The notes under the pieces were generated by a model. That model worked only from the letters and a program-made list of their open reading frames with translations. It ran no database searches and was not told the origin of the DNA. A program made the translations under genes and the position numbers. From Lutibacter profundi (lineage in GTDB: Bacteria > Bacteroidota > Bacteroidia > Flavobacteriales > Flavobacteriaceae), in contig NZ_CP013355.1 of the NCBI RefSeq assembly GCF_001543325.1, positions 1,146,001 through 1,210,000 of the forward strand: a stretch of 64,000 nucleotides of DNA, written 5' to 3'. This document shows, one piece after another, positions 9,396 through 18,915 of the stretch (the first letter of the stretch is position 1; each line of letters starts with the position of its first letter).

Positions 9396-10269
9396 ATAAT
9401 CTAAAAGGCCTTTCATATAAAAAATAAGTTTCTTTAACTGCTCCAAAACTTCTAAAAAAATTAGCTACACCAAGAATCATTGAACCTTCAAAATCAAATA
9501 TATAATTTGAGTTTGCATATTTTTTTAGTAGTGTATCAATTAAGAAACTATTTGCTTGCAATTGTTTTCCTTCTAAAGTAACTACTGAAAATAAATAACT
9601 TATTCTCTTATCATCTTTCAAAAAAATAGCACCTCCTACTAATTTATCCTGCTTATTATAAACGCCTAATAAAAAACCTTTATCATTCTTTTGAATATAT
9701 TCAGTTAATAATTTTAATTTTTTATAATTTATATCAGAAATTTTTAGGTGAGAATAATTTTCTTTAGCTATTATTTCTAATTCAGAGAATAAACAATTTT
9801 TAATAATTAACTTATTTTTTTTACCAATATTAATACTCTGTTTTCTATTGTTTTTATACTTATTAAGCAAATCTTTATAAGTATTATTCAAAGGTAAAAT
9901 ATAATTTATTCGCTTTTTAGATTTTAAAAAACTTATCCCATTTCCTGAATTTAGCTGAATGGTTATTTTTTTAAATTTATTTGGAATAAAATTTATAAAT
10001 CTCTGAATCAATCCCTCACTTATTTCCCTTTTTGAAAAAACTCCCAATTGTTGTGTCCAAGCAGGTGGATAGATGTATTTAATAAAATATTTTCTTTTCC
10101 AAGGTAATGGCATTACAGCTTCGTAATCATTCAAAACCAGCACATCCCAATTGTCTGCAACAATGTCTAAATACCAACTGTATGCATAAATATTTGAGTT
10201 TATTGAATTTTTAATACAAGTATTGTATTTTGCTATAGCTATTTCATTTCTCTTATAATAATGAATCAT
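9376..10269 (-). CDS. FemAB/GNAT-like acyltransferase of an envelope glycan cluster
   Basis: 297 residues from ATG 10269, which overlaps the TGA of the upstream deacetylase gene by one base (TGATG), so the two are coupled. The protein begins IHYYKRNEIAIAKYNTCI. A central NNTYKDLLNKYKNNRKQSI and a later LGVYNKQDKLVGGAIFLKD match the FemAB-like/BioF2-like acetyltransferase fold (two GNAT domains). Substrate unknown; neighbours suggest acylation or aminoacylation of a surface sugar or lipid precursor in the cytoplasm. A TTG one codon upstream is an alternative start. Confidence 0.75.
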   Translation of the reverse strand: MIHYYKRNEIAIAKYNTCIKNSINSNIYAYSWYLDIVADNWDVLVLNDYEAVMPLPWKRKYFIKYIYPPAWTQQLGVFSKREISEGLIQRFINFIPNKFKKITIQLNSGNGISFLKSKKRINYILPLNNTYKDLLNKYKNNRKQSINIGKKNKLIIKNCLFSELEIIAKENYSHLKISDINYKKLKLLTEYIQKNDKGFLLGVYNKQDKLVGGAIFLKDDKRISYLFSVVTLEGKQLQANSFLIDTLLKKYANSNYIFDFEGSMILGVANFFRSFGAVKETYFLYERPFRLFKSLQF

Positions 10270-11564
10270 CAATCAATAACAACTTTTTTGTAGATAGTTT
10301 TCCAACCTTTCCAATATTCATTTTCACTCAAAGTTTCATTATGAAATAAGGTAATAAAAGTGCCATTTACTTTTTTCACTTCTTCTTTTAGTTTCATAAT
10401 TTTATTTAAACTTTCTTCATTTGAGAGTTTCATATATTCTTTTAGAGTTACATCCATAATAGCAAAAGGAAATATTTTTAAAGGTGTTTGAATTTCAAAA
10501 TCTAAATCGTAAAAATAAAAAGGGGTACAAGTACTTGCTCTAAACCCTACAACCTTAGCATAGCCCATAGTATAATCTTCCTCAATATCTAAATCAATTA
10601 AATTTTGATAAGTTTCAGGAATACTCAATCTTAAATAATGCTGACGTGAAAATGTAATGGGAGTATTGATAATATTTTCCAGTCGCAATTTTTCTTTTTT
10701 AAGTTTCTCCGCGTTTTTAACAGTAAAATACGAGGGATGCAATCCTACTTTTGCATAATCTGCTACCGACTTTATTAACGATTTAAATTTGTTACTTGAA
10801 GATGATATATTTTTATCAAACGTAGTATAATCTCCTATTAAAAAGAAAAACAAGGTAGTAACATCATATTCTTTTTTAATTTCTAGCAATTCATTAAATG
10901 TGTTAAAGGGGTCTGGTCTAAAGTTTAAAATTGACAATAATCGATACCAAAAATTAAATAGCCTTACATGAAAAATGTCATTTAAAAAACCTCCAAAAGT
11001 TCTAACAACACCCTTATGTTTATATGCAAATGCATTGTCTACATCAATAGTAGAAATTAATTTATACTCTCTTTCTTTATAATTGTAGTTTGGAAATTTT
11101 ATTTTTAGTTGTTCTAAAAATTTATACGCCCAAATATCAATAACTGGTTTTTCTATAAACCCATTTTTAACAGCTAAACTTTCTTCAGCCGGAAATCGTT
11201 CATGCTTGTCTTGAACATGAGGCAAATACTCTTCATATCTACTCATTAAATAAAATCCTGCTGCAAAAATATCAAATGGTATACTTGACGTTTCTCCTGC
11301 TGCGAAAAAGCATGGAACTTTATCCCATTTTGAAACTGTTATATCTATATCGTTAATGCCTTGCTCAAATAAAAGGTCATGACTTCTAATAAAAAATTCC
11401 GACCCCAAAGGTGTTTTTGAATATGTGATTTTTGGGCCACTATGTGCTACAAATTCATCAACTTTAGTTGTAAACACAACAGGTATTTGCAATATTCTAA
11501 CAAAATAATGTTTAAATATATAATTAAGACGAGGTGTAATTTTATGGGTATAAACAAGTAACAT
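10269..11564 (-). CDS. Polysaccharide deacetylase family protein
   Basis: 431 residues. The N-terminal ~160 residues form the domain that precedes this Bacteroidota deacetylase type (PVVFTTKVDEFVAHSGPKI, AAGFYLMSRYEEYL). The catalytic-type NodB-like part starts with LISTIDVDNAFAYKHKG, where the DVD supplies the metal-binding aspartates. It continues with YAKVGLHPSYFT, ITFSRQHYLRLSIPETY and GYAKVVGFRASTCTPFYFYDL, and ends TFITLFHNETL. The family removes N- or O-acetyl groups from glycans. There is no signal peptide, so it may act in the cytoplasm on a precursor. First gene of a two-gene minus-strand operon. Confidence 0.85.
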   Translation of the reverse strand: MLLVYTHKITPRLNYIFKHYFVRILQIPVVFTTKVDEFVAHSGPKITYSKTPLGSEFFIRSHDLLFEQGINDIDITVSKWDKVPCFFAAGETSSIPFDIFAAGFYLMSRYEEYLPHVQDKHERFPAEESLAVKNGFIEKPVIDIWAYKFLEQLKIKFPNYNYKEREYKLISTIDVDNAFAYKHKGVVRTFGGFLNDIFHVRLFNFWYRLLSILNFRPDPFNTFNELLEIKKEYDVTTLFFFLIGDYTTFDKNISSSSNKFKSLIKSVADYAKVGLHPSYFTVKNAEKLKKEKLRLENIINTPITFSRQHYLRLSIPETYQNLIDLDIEEDYTMGYAKVVGFRASTCTPFYFYDLDFEIQTPLKIFPFAIMDVTLKEYMKLSNEESLNKIMKLKEEVKKVNGTFITLFHNETLSENEYWKGWKTIYKKVVID

Positions 11565-11591
11565 TTACAATTAATAAGATTTGTACACCAA

Positions 11592-12290
11592 TTACATTAA
11601 ATTTTCATCGGCAAAGCTAAAGTACGCATTTTCTGTAATAATTAAATGGTCTAATACTTTTATATCTAAGGTTTCACCTGCTTGTTTTATTTTTTTGGTA
11701 ATTGATTTATCTGCATTGCTTGCCTCTAGTTTTCCTGATGGATGATTATGACATAAAATAAGTGCTGTTGCGTATAACTCTATGGCCTTTTTAAATACCA
11801 ATCTAACATCAACCAAAGTAGCTGAGAGCCCTCCTTTACTTAACAAATTTTTAAATAATACTTTATTAGAATTGTTTAAGTATAATACCCAAAATTCTTC
11901 ATGCTGTAATTCTCCTATCAATGGTTGCATTATACTGAAAACAGCTTTACTACTTGTTATTTTCCGAACTTCTAATGCTTCCTCTAATCGTCTTCTGCGT
12001 CCTATTTCTAAGGCTGTTATTATTGAAATTGCTTTTGCCTCTCCAATTCCTTTAAACTTTGTTAAATCAGAAACTAACAATTTCCCTAACTTGTTTAAAT
12101 TATTATCAATAGTAGCTAAAATTCTTTTTGATAATGCAACGGCACTTTCATTTCTGTTTCCAGAACCAATTAAAATAGCAATTAACTCGGCATCAGATAA
12201 TGCTTGTTTTCCTTTTAAAAGTAATTTTTCTCTAGGTCTATCATCTTCAGCCCAAAACTTAATAGATAATGGTTTATTTTCATATTCCAT
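11592..12290 (-). CDS. radC: RadC/MPN family DNA-repair-associated protein
   Basis: 232 residues from ATG 12290; an upstream in-frame start (12347) would overlap the divergent trkA and adds residues not typical for RadC. A helix-hairpin-helix stretch KFKGIGEAKA is near 79-88. The JAB/MPN metal site is complete: glutamate in LQHEEFW (131-132), HNHPSG at 181-186 and the following aspartate near 194. The function of RadC is not settled in the literature; an early radiation-repair role was withdrawn, and a metalloprotease-like MPN fold is well supported. Confidence 0.9.
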   Translation of the reverse strand: MEYENKPLSIKFWAEDDRPREKLLLKGKQALSDAELIAILIGSGNRNESAVALSKRILATIDNNLNKLGKLLVSDLTKFKGIGEAKAISIITALEIGRRRRLEEALEVRKITSSKAVFSIMQPLIGELQHEEFWVLYLNNSNKVLFKNLLSKGGLSATLVDVRLVFKKAIELYATALILCHNHPSGKLEASNADKSITKKIKQAGETLDIKVLDHLIITENAYFSFADENLM

Positions 12291-12345
12291 AAACAATTTT
12301 TTTTTCAAAGATAAGTGTAATATCTTAGCCCCAAATATTTTACTC

Positions 12346-13692
12346 ATGAAAATTATTATTGTTGGTGCAGGAGATGTTGGTTTTCATTTAGCAAAGCTTC
12401 TTTCTTTTGAATCACAAGACATTTACTTAATTGATATGGATGCTGAAAAGCTTGAGTATGCAAGTAGCCATTTTGACGTTATAACAAAAAAAGGTGATGC
12501 AACTTCAGTAAAATTACTAAAAGAAGTAAACATTGATAAATCTGATATTTTTTTAGCAGTTACCGAATCTCAAAACACCAATTTCACATTGGCCGTAATT
12601 GCAAAAAAATTAGGAGCAAAAAAAACAATTGCTAGAATAAGCAGTCATGAATTCACTAAGAATAATGAAGTTGATTTTAAAGAGCTAGGTATTGATTTTA
12701 TGATATCTCCAGGTGAATTAGCCGCTGAAGAAATTAAAATGTTATTACACCAATCTGCTTTTAACGATACCATTGAATTTGAAAACGGTACACTTAATAT
12801 TTTAGGAAGCACTTTAGAATACAACTCTCCTCTTATAGGTCTAACAGTTGAAGAAGCTCGCCATAAATTTTTTGACGTAGCATTTATTACCATTGCTATA
12901 AAACCTGAAAATAGCACTGAAACTATTATTCCAAGAGGCAACACCAAATACAGTGCTTTTGATCAAGTTTATTTTTCTATTCCTAAAAATAGTATAAAAA
13001 AATTGTATAAACTTATGGGGAAAACACCTTTTGGTGTTAAAGATGTTATGATTTTAGGAGGTAGTAAAATTGGTGTTAAAGCCGCAAGAAATTTATGTGA
13101 TGGAAATTTTAACACCAAACTAATTGAAATAGATAAAGAAAGAGCTAAAGAAATTGCAGAAAAACTACCAAATGCATTAATTATTAAAGGTGATGGTAGA
13201 AATGTAGAGCTTTTAGACGAAGAAAATATAAGTGAAATGGATGCCTTTATTGCAGTAACTGGAAATTCTGAAACCAATATAATGACTTGTTTAGTTGCTA
13301 AATCAAAAGGGGTAAAAAAAACAATTGCACTGGTTGAGAATATGGACTATATTAACATTTCGCAAACTATTGGAATTGATACTTTAATTAATAAAAAGCT
13401 ACTAGCTGCCAGTGCCATTTTTAAACATGTGCGTAAAGGTGATGTTCTAAAATTAGCCAACTTACATAACATTGATGCAGAAGTACTAGAGTTTAATGTG
13501 AAAGAAGATTCTGCTGTAACAAAAAAATTAATAAAAGATATTAAATTAACCAAAAAAGCTGTTTTTGCTGGTGTAATTAGAGATGGAATTGCTTTAATGA
13601 CTTTTGGTGATTTTCAAATTTTAGCTGGTGATAAAGCCGTTGTTTTTTGTTTACCTGAAGCAATTTATAATGTTGAAAAATTATTTAACTAG
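12346..13692 (+). CDS. trkA: Trk-type potassium uptake regulator TrkA
   Basis: 448 residues from ATG 12346. The open frame extends far upstream, but that part is only antisense to radC. There are two RCK_N/RCK_C halves: the first opens MKIIIVGAGDVGFHLAKLL with the GxGxxG nucleotide motif at 7-12, the second VMILGGSKIGVKAARNL at about 230. TrkA is the cytoplasmic, NAD(H)/ATP-binding gating ring of the Trk potassium transporter. trkH follows after 3 bases, giving a two-gene operon. Confidence 0.95.
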   Translation: MKIIIVGAGDVGFHLAKLLSFESQDIYLIDMDAEKLEYASSHFDVITKKGDATSVKLLKEVNIDKSDIFLAVTESQNTNFTLAVIAKKLGAKKTIARISSHEFTKNNEVDFKELGIDFMISPGELAAEEIKMLLHQSAFNDTIEFENGTLNILGSTLEYNSPLIGLTVEEARHKFFDVAFITIAIKPENSTETIIPRGNTKYSAFDQVYFSIPKNSIKKLYKLMGKTPFGVKDVMILGGSKIGVKAARNLCDGNFNTKLIEIDKERAKEIAEKLPNALIIKGDGRNVELLDEENISEMDAFIAVTGNSETNIMTCLVAKSKGVKKTIALVENMDYINISQTIGIDTLINKKLLAASAIFKHVRKGDVLKLANLHNIDAEVLEFNVKEDSAVTKKLIKDIKLTKKAVFAGVIRDGIALMTFGDFQILAGDKAVVFCLPEAIYNVEKLFN

Positions 13693-13695
13693 TTA

Positions 13696-15195
13696 ATGAA
13701 AAATATCAACATCAAAATTATCATTAGTTTTTTAGGTTTAACATCTATGCTTAACGGAGTTTTTATGTTAATTGCTGTTCCGTTTAGTATGTATCATAAT
13801 GAGCCTGCACAAACAGGGATTTTACTGGCTGGTTTAACAACAATTTTAGTTGGATTTTTATTGTGGTTTTTTAATAGAAACGCTCCAAAAAATTTACAAA
13901 AAAAAGAAGGGTATCTCATTGTTACATTAGGCTGGTTAATGCTTACAATTACAGGCACACTACCTTATTTATTTTCAGGCGCCATCCCCAATTTTACCAA
14001 TGCTATTTTTGAGACAATTTCAGGTTACTCTACAACTGGATCTTCTATTTTAACCAATATAGAATCTATGCCAAAAGGAATTTTGTTTTGGCGTAGTGCA
14101 ACACATTGGATTGGAGGAATGGGAATTATTGTTTTAACTGTTGCTATTTTACCTTTGTTAGGTATTGGAGGAATGCAATTATTTATGGCTGAGGCTCCTG
14201 GACCTTCCGCTGATAAAATGCACCCAAGAATAACAGAAACAGCAAAAAGACTTTGGTTAATTTATTTTTTACTAACATTTACTGAGTTTTTTCTACTAAA
14301 AATAGCTGGAATGACTTGGTTTGATGCCATAAATCATGCCATGGCAACTTTAAGTACTGGTGGATTCTCTACAAAAAATGCAAGCATCGCTCATTGGAAT
14401 GGAGCGCCTATAATTCAATACATTATAACTATTTTTATGTTTATAGCAGGTGCAAACTTTGTATTAACTTATTTTGCTTTAAAAGGAAAGCTTCGCAAAG
14501 TTTTTCAAAGTGAAGAATTTAAGTATTACTTTTTTGGTGTACTTACACTCACCATTTTAATCTCTATTTTAATAGTAAATTATCAAGATCCTAACTTAGT
14601 AACTACTATTAATCATCCAAAGCCATGGGGAGAAACTGAAAGTGCTTTTAGGCATGCGGTTTTTCAAGTTACCTCTATTTTAACAACTACCGGATTTGTT
14701 TCAGCCGATTTTACAATGTGGAATTCTTTTGCAACCATGCTCATGTTCTCTCTCTTTTTTATTGGGGGTTCTGCTGGTTCAACTAGTGGTGGTGTTAAAA
14801 TTGTTCGTCATATTATTATGATAAAAAATAGCTTGTTTGAATTTAAGAAATTATTACACCCAAATGCTATTATTCCCGTTCGCTATGATGGAACTGGAGT
14901 TCCAAAAAATATTATTTTTAATATTTTAGCCTTTTTTGTGTTGTATATGGGTATTTTTATTTCTAGTTCTGTTCTGTTAACTTTCTTCGGGTTAGATTTT
15001 GAATCTGCTTTTGGCGCAGCAGCTTCTTCATTAGGAAATATAGGCCCTGCAATAGGTTCTGTTAGTCCTGTAGATAATTTTGCACATTTATCTATAGGAG
15101 CAAAATGGATTTGTTCTTTTTTAATGTTAATTGGTAGATTAGAATTATTTACCGTATTAATTTTATTAACTCCATTCTTTTGGAGGAAAAATTAA
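13696..15195 (+). CDS. trkH: Trk-type potassium transporter membrane subunit TrkH
   Basis: 499 residues, polytopic. The four pore-loop regions are visible: TTGSSIL near 115, STGGFS near 220, TTGF near 333 and GNIGP near 450, each holding a selectivity-filter glycine. GGSAGSTSGGVKIVRH marks the conserved gating region. It imports K+ across the inner membrane with TrkA. It is followed after 14 bases by the convergent DUF59 gene, with no clear terminator between. Confidence 0.95.
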   Translation: MKNINIKIIISFLGLTSMLNGVFMLIAVPFSMYHNEPAQTGILLAGLTTILVGFLLWFFNRNAPKNLQKKEGYLIVTLGWLMLTITGTLPYLFSGAIPNFTNAIFETISGYSTTGSSILTNIESMPKGILFWRSATHWIGGMGIIVLTVAILPLLGIGGMQLFMAEAPGPSADKMHPRITETAKRLWLIYFLLTFTEFFLLKIAGMTWFDAINHAMATLSTGGFSTKNASIAHWNGAPIIQYIITIFMFIAGANFVLTYFALKGKLRKVFQSEEFKYYFFGVLTLTILISILIVNYQDPNLVTTINHPKPWGETESAFRHAVFQVTSILTTTGFVSADFTMWNSFATMLMFSLFFIGGSAGSTSGGVKIVRHIIMIKNSLFEFKKLLHPNAIIPVRYDGTGVPKNIIFNILAFFVLYMGIFISSSVLLTFFGLDFESAFGAAASSLGNIGPAIGSVSPVDNFAHLSIGAKWICSFLMLIGRLELFTVLILLTPFFWRKN

Positions 15196-15209
15196 ACTCA
15201 AAATTCTTA

Positions 15210-15533
15210 TTACAAGCCCAATATTCTTTTTCCCTCCTCGCTAACCATTGCTGTATTCCATTGTGGGTGAAAAACCACATCAATATCAATGGTAAAATTG
15301 GGATATTTTTGTTTAATTGTTTCTTGTATATTGGTTTTAATTGTGTCTCCTAAAGGGCAAGATGGTGTTGAGAAAGTCATTACAACATTAATTTTTTTAT
15401 CCCCATCGTAGTACAATTCATAAATTAAACCTAAATCAACAATGTTAATTTCAATTTCAGGATCCATCACATTCTTAAGTAATTCTAATGTGTTTAACTC
15501 AAATTGAGCTATTTCTTGTTTATTCATTTTCAT
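15210..15533 (-). CDS. MIP18/DUF59-type iron-sulfur cluster assembly factor
   Basis: 107 residues. It shows the MIP18 family signatures DPEIEINIVDLGLIYEL and TFSTPSCPLGDTIK, with the conserved cysteine of SCPLG, then DVVFHPQWNTAMVSEEGK. Family members (SufT, PaaD and MIP18 relatives) help insert Fe-S clusters into apo-proteins in the cytoplasm. The start overlaps the upstream membrane-protein gene by about 14 bases (an internal ATG at 15527 is an alternative). As the last gene of the operon at 15210-17355 it may mature a redox enzyme linked to its neighbours. Confidence 0.88.
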   Translation of the reverse strand: MKMNKQEIAQFELNTLELLKNVMDPEIEINIVDLGLIYELYYDGDKKINVVMTFSTPSCPLGDTIKTNIQETIKQKYPNFTIDIDVVFHPQWNTAMVSEEGKRILGL

Positions 15534-16809
15534 TATTTTTTACTTTATGAAAAATTATTTTTAATACGTTTATATTATAAAGTATTGATACTGCTAGAAG
15601 TGAGTAGCTTCCAATTTTAATTATACCATTGTTATTCATTAAAAAGCCAATTGGTATTGTCACTAAAAAAAACAAATACAAATAAAATTGAATAGTTGCT
15701 ATTTGTTTTGAATACAATTCTCTAGGTAATGGTGTTTTTACTTTACCTACTAAACTTTTGTACTTTTCTAACCAAATAATAAATGGTAATGTTTTATATG
15801 TTTGTCCTAAAATTAAAGTAGTTATAAACCCAAATATTATTGAAAACCCATAGAGTACAATAACTCTAGACAATATTTCAAATTTAAGATTAAAACCAAC
15901 CAAAACCACCAAACTGATTATTATTGGAAGAAAAATACTTGCAATTGCCAACATAGAATATTGCATACCTACATCTAATTTTTTACGAATTCTCTTTTTA
16001 TAAGATTCATAAATAAATGAAATAAATAGCAATACGCCTACTACTATTAAAACCCAACATACAACAGTAAATAACACATTTTGTACTAAGAACCAATTTG
16101 AAATTAGCCCTATCAATCCCATATTTAATAAAATAAAAGAAATATCAAGTTTTTTATATTTTAAATTATGAGAAATTAAAAACATGGGTAACAATGTAGA
16201 GCCTACTCCTATAATTAACATTAAAAACCAGCCTATTAATCCAACAGTTGCATGAATTTTTAAATAATGTAAATGAATTACCGTTAAAAACCCAAACTTA
16301 AAGTTTAAGGCTATAATTGTTCCTATTAATTCAGTTACTGCTAACCACAAAATAGCTGCAATTATAAATTTTGATGAAGTATTTTTTATTGCTGATTTTT
16401 TATACGAAAGCAATACATTTACAACAAACAAAAGCAATGAAAAAAACATCAGTAAGGCAGCATAAATTAACAGTGTAGAAAATGCTCCAATCCAAAAGGA
16501 ATACGTTAAAAATATAATGCTTACCGCCGATATCCAAAAAGTAAATTTTGCCAATTTCTCACTATATAATGAGGTTTCAAAAACTACTGGAATTAGCTGG
16601 TACAAAGCACCAAAAACAATCATAGTTGCCCAACCTAAAACAGCCATGTGAGTTATTGCAATTAGTTTCGTATTAAAATAGGCTTCAAATAAATTTGCAT
16701 TGGCTAATAAAATTAAAATGGCCAAAACAAAAAGGTTGATAGCACCAAAAATAAAATGAGGTACTACTACACTACTATTAGGTGCATTATTGGTTTGTAA
16801 ACTATTCAA
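15520..16809 (-). CDS. 12-TM heme-copper-oxidase-subunit-I-like membrane protein
   Basis: 429 residues, almost entirely hydrophobic with about 12 predicted membrane helices. Histidines lie in helices in a subunit-I-like pattern: H54 in ITHMAVLGW, H179/H181/H186 in IHLHYLKIHATVGLIGW and H214 near a helix end. This recalls CcoN/NorB-type heme ligands, but the classical HPEVY and distal HH copper ligands are not visible, so I do not call it an oxidase. Proteins like this sit with DUF2249 and DUF59 genes in Bacteroidota. A role in nitric-oxide or heme-related electron transfer is an inference. It is 3 bases after the DUF2249 gene. Confidence 0.7.
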   Translation of the reverse strand: MNSLQTNNAPNSSVVVPHFIFGAINLFVLAILILLANANLFEAYFNTKLIAITHMAVLGWATMIVFGALYQLIPVVFETSLYSEKLAKFTFWISAVSIIFLTYSFWIGAFSTLLIYAALLMFFSLLLFVVNVLLSYKKSAIKNTSSKFIIAAILWLAVTELIGTIIALNFKFGFLTVIHLHYLKIHATVGLIGWFLMLIIGVGSTLLPMFLISHNLKYKKLDISFILLNMGLIGLISNWFLVQNVLFTVVCWVLIVVGVLLFISFIYESYKKRIRKKLDVGMQYSMLAIASIFLPIIISLVVLVGFNLKFEILSRVIVLYGFSIIFGFITTLILGQTYKTLPFIIWLEKYKSLVGKVKTPLPRELYSKQIATIQFYLYLFFLVTIPIGFLMNNNGIIKIGSYSLLAVSILYNINVLKIIFHKVKNNENE

Positions 16810-16812
16810 AAT

Positions 16813-17355
16813 TTAATTTCTAAAAATAATTAACTGTAAATGGTTTTCTGATTGCTTTCTATACAATATTTCAAAGCCTCTAGCTTTTAATTCTGGCAGT
16901 AAAAATTGAGGTGCTTTTTTATGCTCAACAAATAATGCGTGCCCTTGCGGTAGCAGCTCTATTTCTTGTAATATTGTAGTCATAGGCTCAGGCATTTCTA
17001 ACTGTCGAACGTCAATAGTTTTTATTTTTCCTTCAAAAAAATGTAATTTTTCATCAAAATTTTCACCTAAATCTACACCTTCTAAATTTACATTTTTCTT
17101 ATACTCTACGTTATTTTCTTTTTTAAAAAAAGTATGTACAACACCTACCTCTGGTCTTTCTGTCCAAGTTTTAAAACCCTGTTTTTCTAATTTATTTATC
17201 AAAGGAATTGGCTCAAAGGAATTTATTATTTGAAGTGTTTCTTCTAATTTTAGGTTTTTAATAGCTACCATTATCTCGTTAAAAGGATCGTTTCCACCTT
17301 CAATAATTGGGCGAACTTCTAAACTTACTAAGTTCGTATTTAAATTTTTTGTCAT
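16813..17355 (-). CDS. Tandem DUF2249 domain protein
   Basis: 180 residues that look like two copies of the same small alpha/beta domain. Copy 1 spans about 11-80 (LEVRPIIEGGNDPFNEIMVA ... LINKLEKQGFKTW). Copy 2 spans about 112-180 (TIDVRQLEMPEPMTTILQEI ... LLPELKARGFEILYRK). DUF2249 is a SirA/TusA-like domain often found next to denitrification, NO-response and hemerythrin genes; its biochemical role is not established. First gene of a three-gene operon with the 12-TM protein and the MIP18 factor. A TAAATTTG -7 box lies just upstream. Confidence 0.8.
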   Translation of the reverse strand: MTKNLNTNLVSLEVRPIIEGGNDPFNEIMVAIKNLKLEETLQIINSFEPIPLINKLEKQGFKTWTERPEVGVVHTFFKKENNVEYKKNVNLEGVDLGENFDEKLHFFEGKIKTIDVRQLEMPEPMTTILQEIELLPQGHALFVEHKKAPQFLLPELKARGFEILYRKQSENHLQLIIFRN

Positions 17356-17373
17356 TTTTATAGTTTTAGACTA

Positions 17374-17437
17374 CAAATTTAATTATATAAATGCATTTAA
17401 ACATATAACTATTGATATTTTAAGATAAATTTATCTT
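17374..17437 (-). promoter_or_regulatory. Promoter and palindromes of the DUF2249 operon
   Basis: On the minus strand a TAAATTTG -7 box lies at 17381-17374, placing transcription start near 17367. Two perfect palindromes sit upstream: TAAATGCATTTA at 17388-17399, about where a repressor would block the -33 region, and AAGATAAATTTATCTT at 17422-17437, which runs into the mpl stop codon. No Fnr-type TTGAT-N4-ATCAA box is present. The protein that binds, if any, is unknown. Confidence 0.4.
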
Positions 17438-18801
17438 TTATTATTGTCCTCTATGTGTTGTGCAAGTTTATCAAAGTCTAAGCCTCCATAATTTCCTGAA
17501 CTCATTAAAAGCAACGCTGAATTATTAAAGCTTTTAGAAAATAGAAATTCTCTAAATTCAGTTGGATTTGTATAAACAATTAAATCATCTCTTTCAAAAG
17601 CGTCTTTAATTTGTATAGATGAAATTTTTTCTAATTGTTTCATCTCAAGTGCATGTGGAGAATAAAACACAACTGCTTCATCAGCACTATTTAAAGCACT
17701 TTTATATTCTTGTAAAAATTCGCTATTTAAACTACTGTAGGTGTGTAACTCTAAACAGGCTACAACATTTCTATTTTTATATTGATTTTTAACCGCATTT
17801 GTAGTTGCCTTTACTTTACTTGGTGAATGCGCAAAATCTTTAAAAACAACGGTAGATTCATTCTCTAAAATTTTCTCTAACCTTTTATTTGCTCCTTTAA
17901 AACTAGAAATTGCTTCATAAAAATCATCTTCACCTATGCCCATATGCAAACAAATCCATTGTGCACCTGCTATATTTTGTAAATTATGTTTTCCAAAAAT
18001 TTCTAAAGGCATCATTCCTAATGAAGTTTGCATATACGTTATACCATTATTTATAGTATGGTTAGGTGTTTTATATGGGTATAATTTAATTTGATTATCT
18101 GCTTGTTCAACAATTTTTTTTAAAACTTCATCCTCTTCATTATAAACTAAAATTCCACCATTGGTAATGGTTTTAATAAATTCAGAAAACTGTTTGACGT
18201 AATTCTCAAAAGTTGGAAAAACATTGATATGATCCCAAGCTATTCCACTCAATAAGGCAATATTTGGTTTATACAAATGAAATTTAGGTCTCAAATCTAT
18301 TGGACTTGTTAAATATTCATCTCCTTCAAGTACTATAAATTCGTTTTCATTCGTTAAATGCACCATGGTATCAAACCCCTCTAGCTGCGCTCCAACCATA
18401 AAATCAACCTCTTTACCACAATAATTTAACACGTGTAAAATAATAGCGGTAATTGTAGTTTTTCCGTGTGAGCCACCTATTACCACACGTGTTTTATTTT
18501 TAGATTGTTCATATAAAAATTCAGGATATGAATATATTTTAAGTCCTAATTCCTGAGCTTTTAGCAACTCTGGGTTATTAGATTTCGCATGCATACCAAG
18601 AATTATTGCATTTAACTTATTACTTATCTTTTCAGGAAACCAACCCATTTTGTTGGGTAATAATCCCTTGGCTTCTAATCTAGATTTTGATGGTTCAAAA
18701 ATAGCATCATCACTTCCTGTGACCATATATCCTTTTTCTTGTAGTGCAATTGCTAAATTATGCATAGCACTTCCTCCAATGGCAATAAAATGTATATTCA
18801 T
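17431..18801 (-). CDS. mpl: UDP-N-acetylmuramate:L-alanyl-gamma-D-glutamyl-meso-diaminopimelate ligase
   Basis: 456 residues with Mur-ligase architecture. The Rossmann-like N-domain begins MNIHFIAIGGSAMHNLAIAL, the ATP-binding GGSHGKTT is at 109-116, and the central domain has SGIAWDHINVFPTFENYV and VFKDFAHSPSKVKATTNAV. The N-terminal GGSAMHNLA and overall length match Mpl rather than MurC. Mpl reattaches the recycled tripeptide L-Ala-D-Glu-mDAP to UDP-MurNAc in the cytoplasm, a murein-recycling step. This makes sense with the muropeptide-salvage locus 17 kb downstream. Confidence 0.92.
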   Translation of the reverse strand: MNIHFIAIGGSAMHNLAIALQEKGYMVTGSDDAIFEPSKSRLEAKGLLPNKMGWFPEKISNKLNAIILGMHAKSNNPELLKAQELGLKIYSYPEFLYEQSKNKTRVVIGGSHGKTTITAIILHVLNYCGKEVDFMVGAQLEGFDTMVHLTNENEFIVLEGDEYLTSPIDLRPKFHLYKPNIALLSGIAWDHINVFPTFENYVKQFSEFIKTITNGGILVYNEEDEVLKKIVEQADNQIKLYPYKTPNHTINNGITYMQTSLGMMPLEIFGKHNLQNIAGAQWICLHMGIGEDDFYEAISSFKGANKRLEKILENESTVVFKDFAHSPSKVKATTNAVKNQYKNRNVVACLELHTYSSLNSEFLQEYKSALNSADEAVVFYSPHALEMKQLEKISSIQIKDAFERDDLIVYTNPTEFREFLFSKSFNNSALLLMSSGNYGGLDFDKLAQHIEDNNKR

Positions 18802-18915
18802 ATACTTCTTTTTAAAAACAATTCAAATGTAAGAATTCCTGTAAAATAATTTTATTCATTCAAGTTAAAATTGGGTATAACTTTTGTTATCTTTATTTTG
18901 TTAAATTGTATCTCT

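Noticed and set aside
11782-12345. Long 5' extension of the trkA open frame (188 codons)
   Set aside because: It is antisense to radC, and TrkA proteins begin at the MKIIIVGAGDVG segment (ATG 12346).
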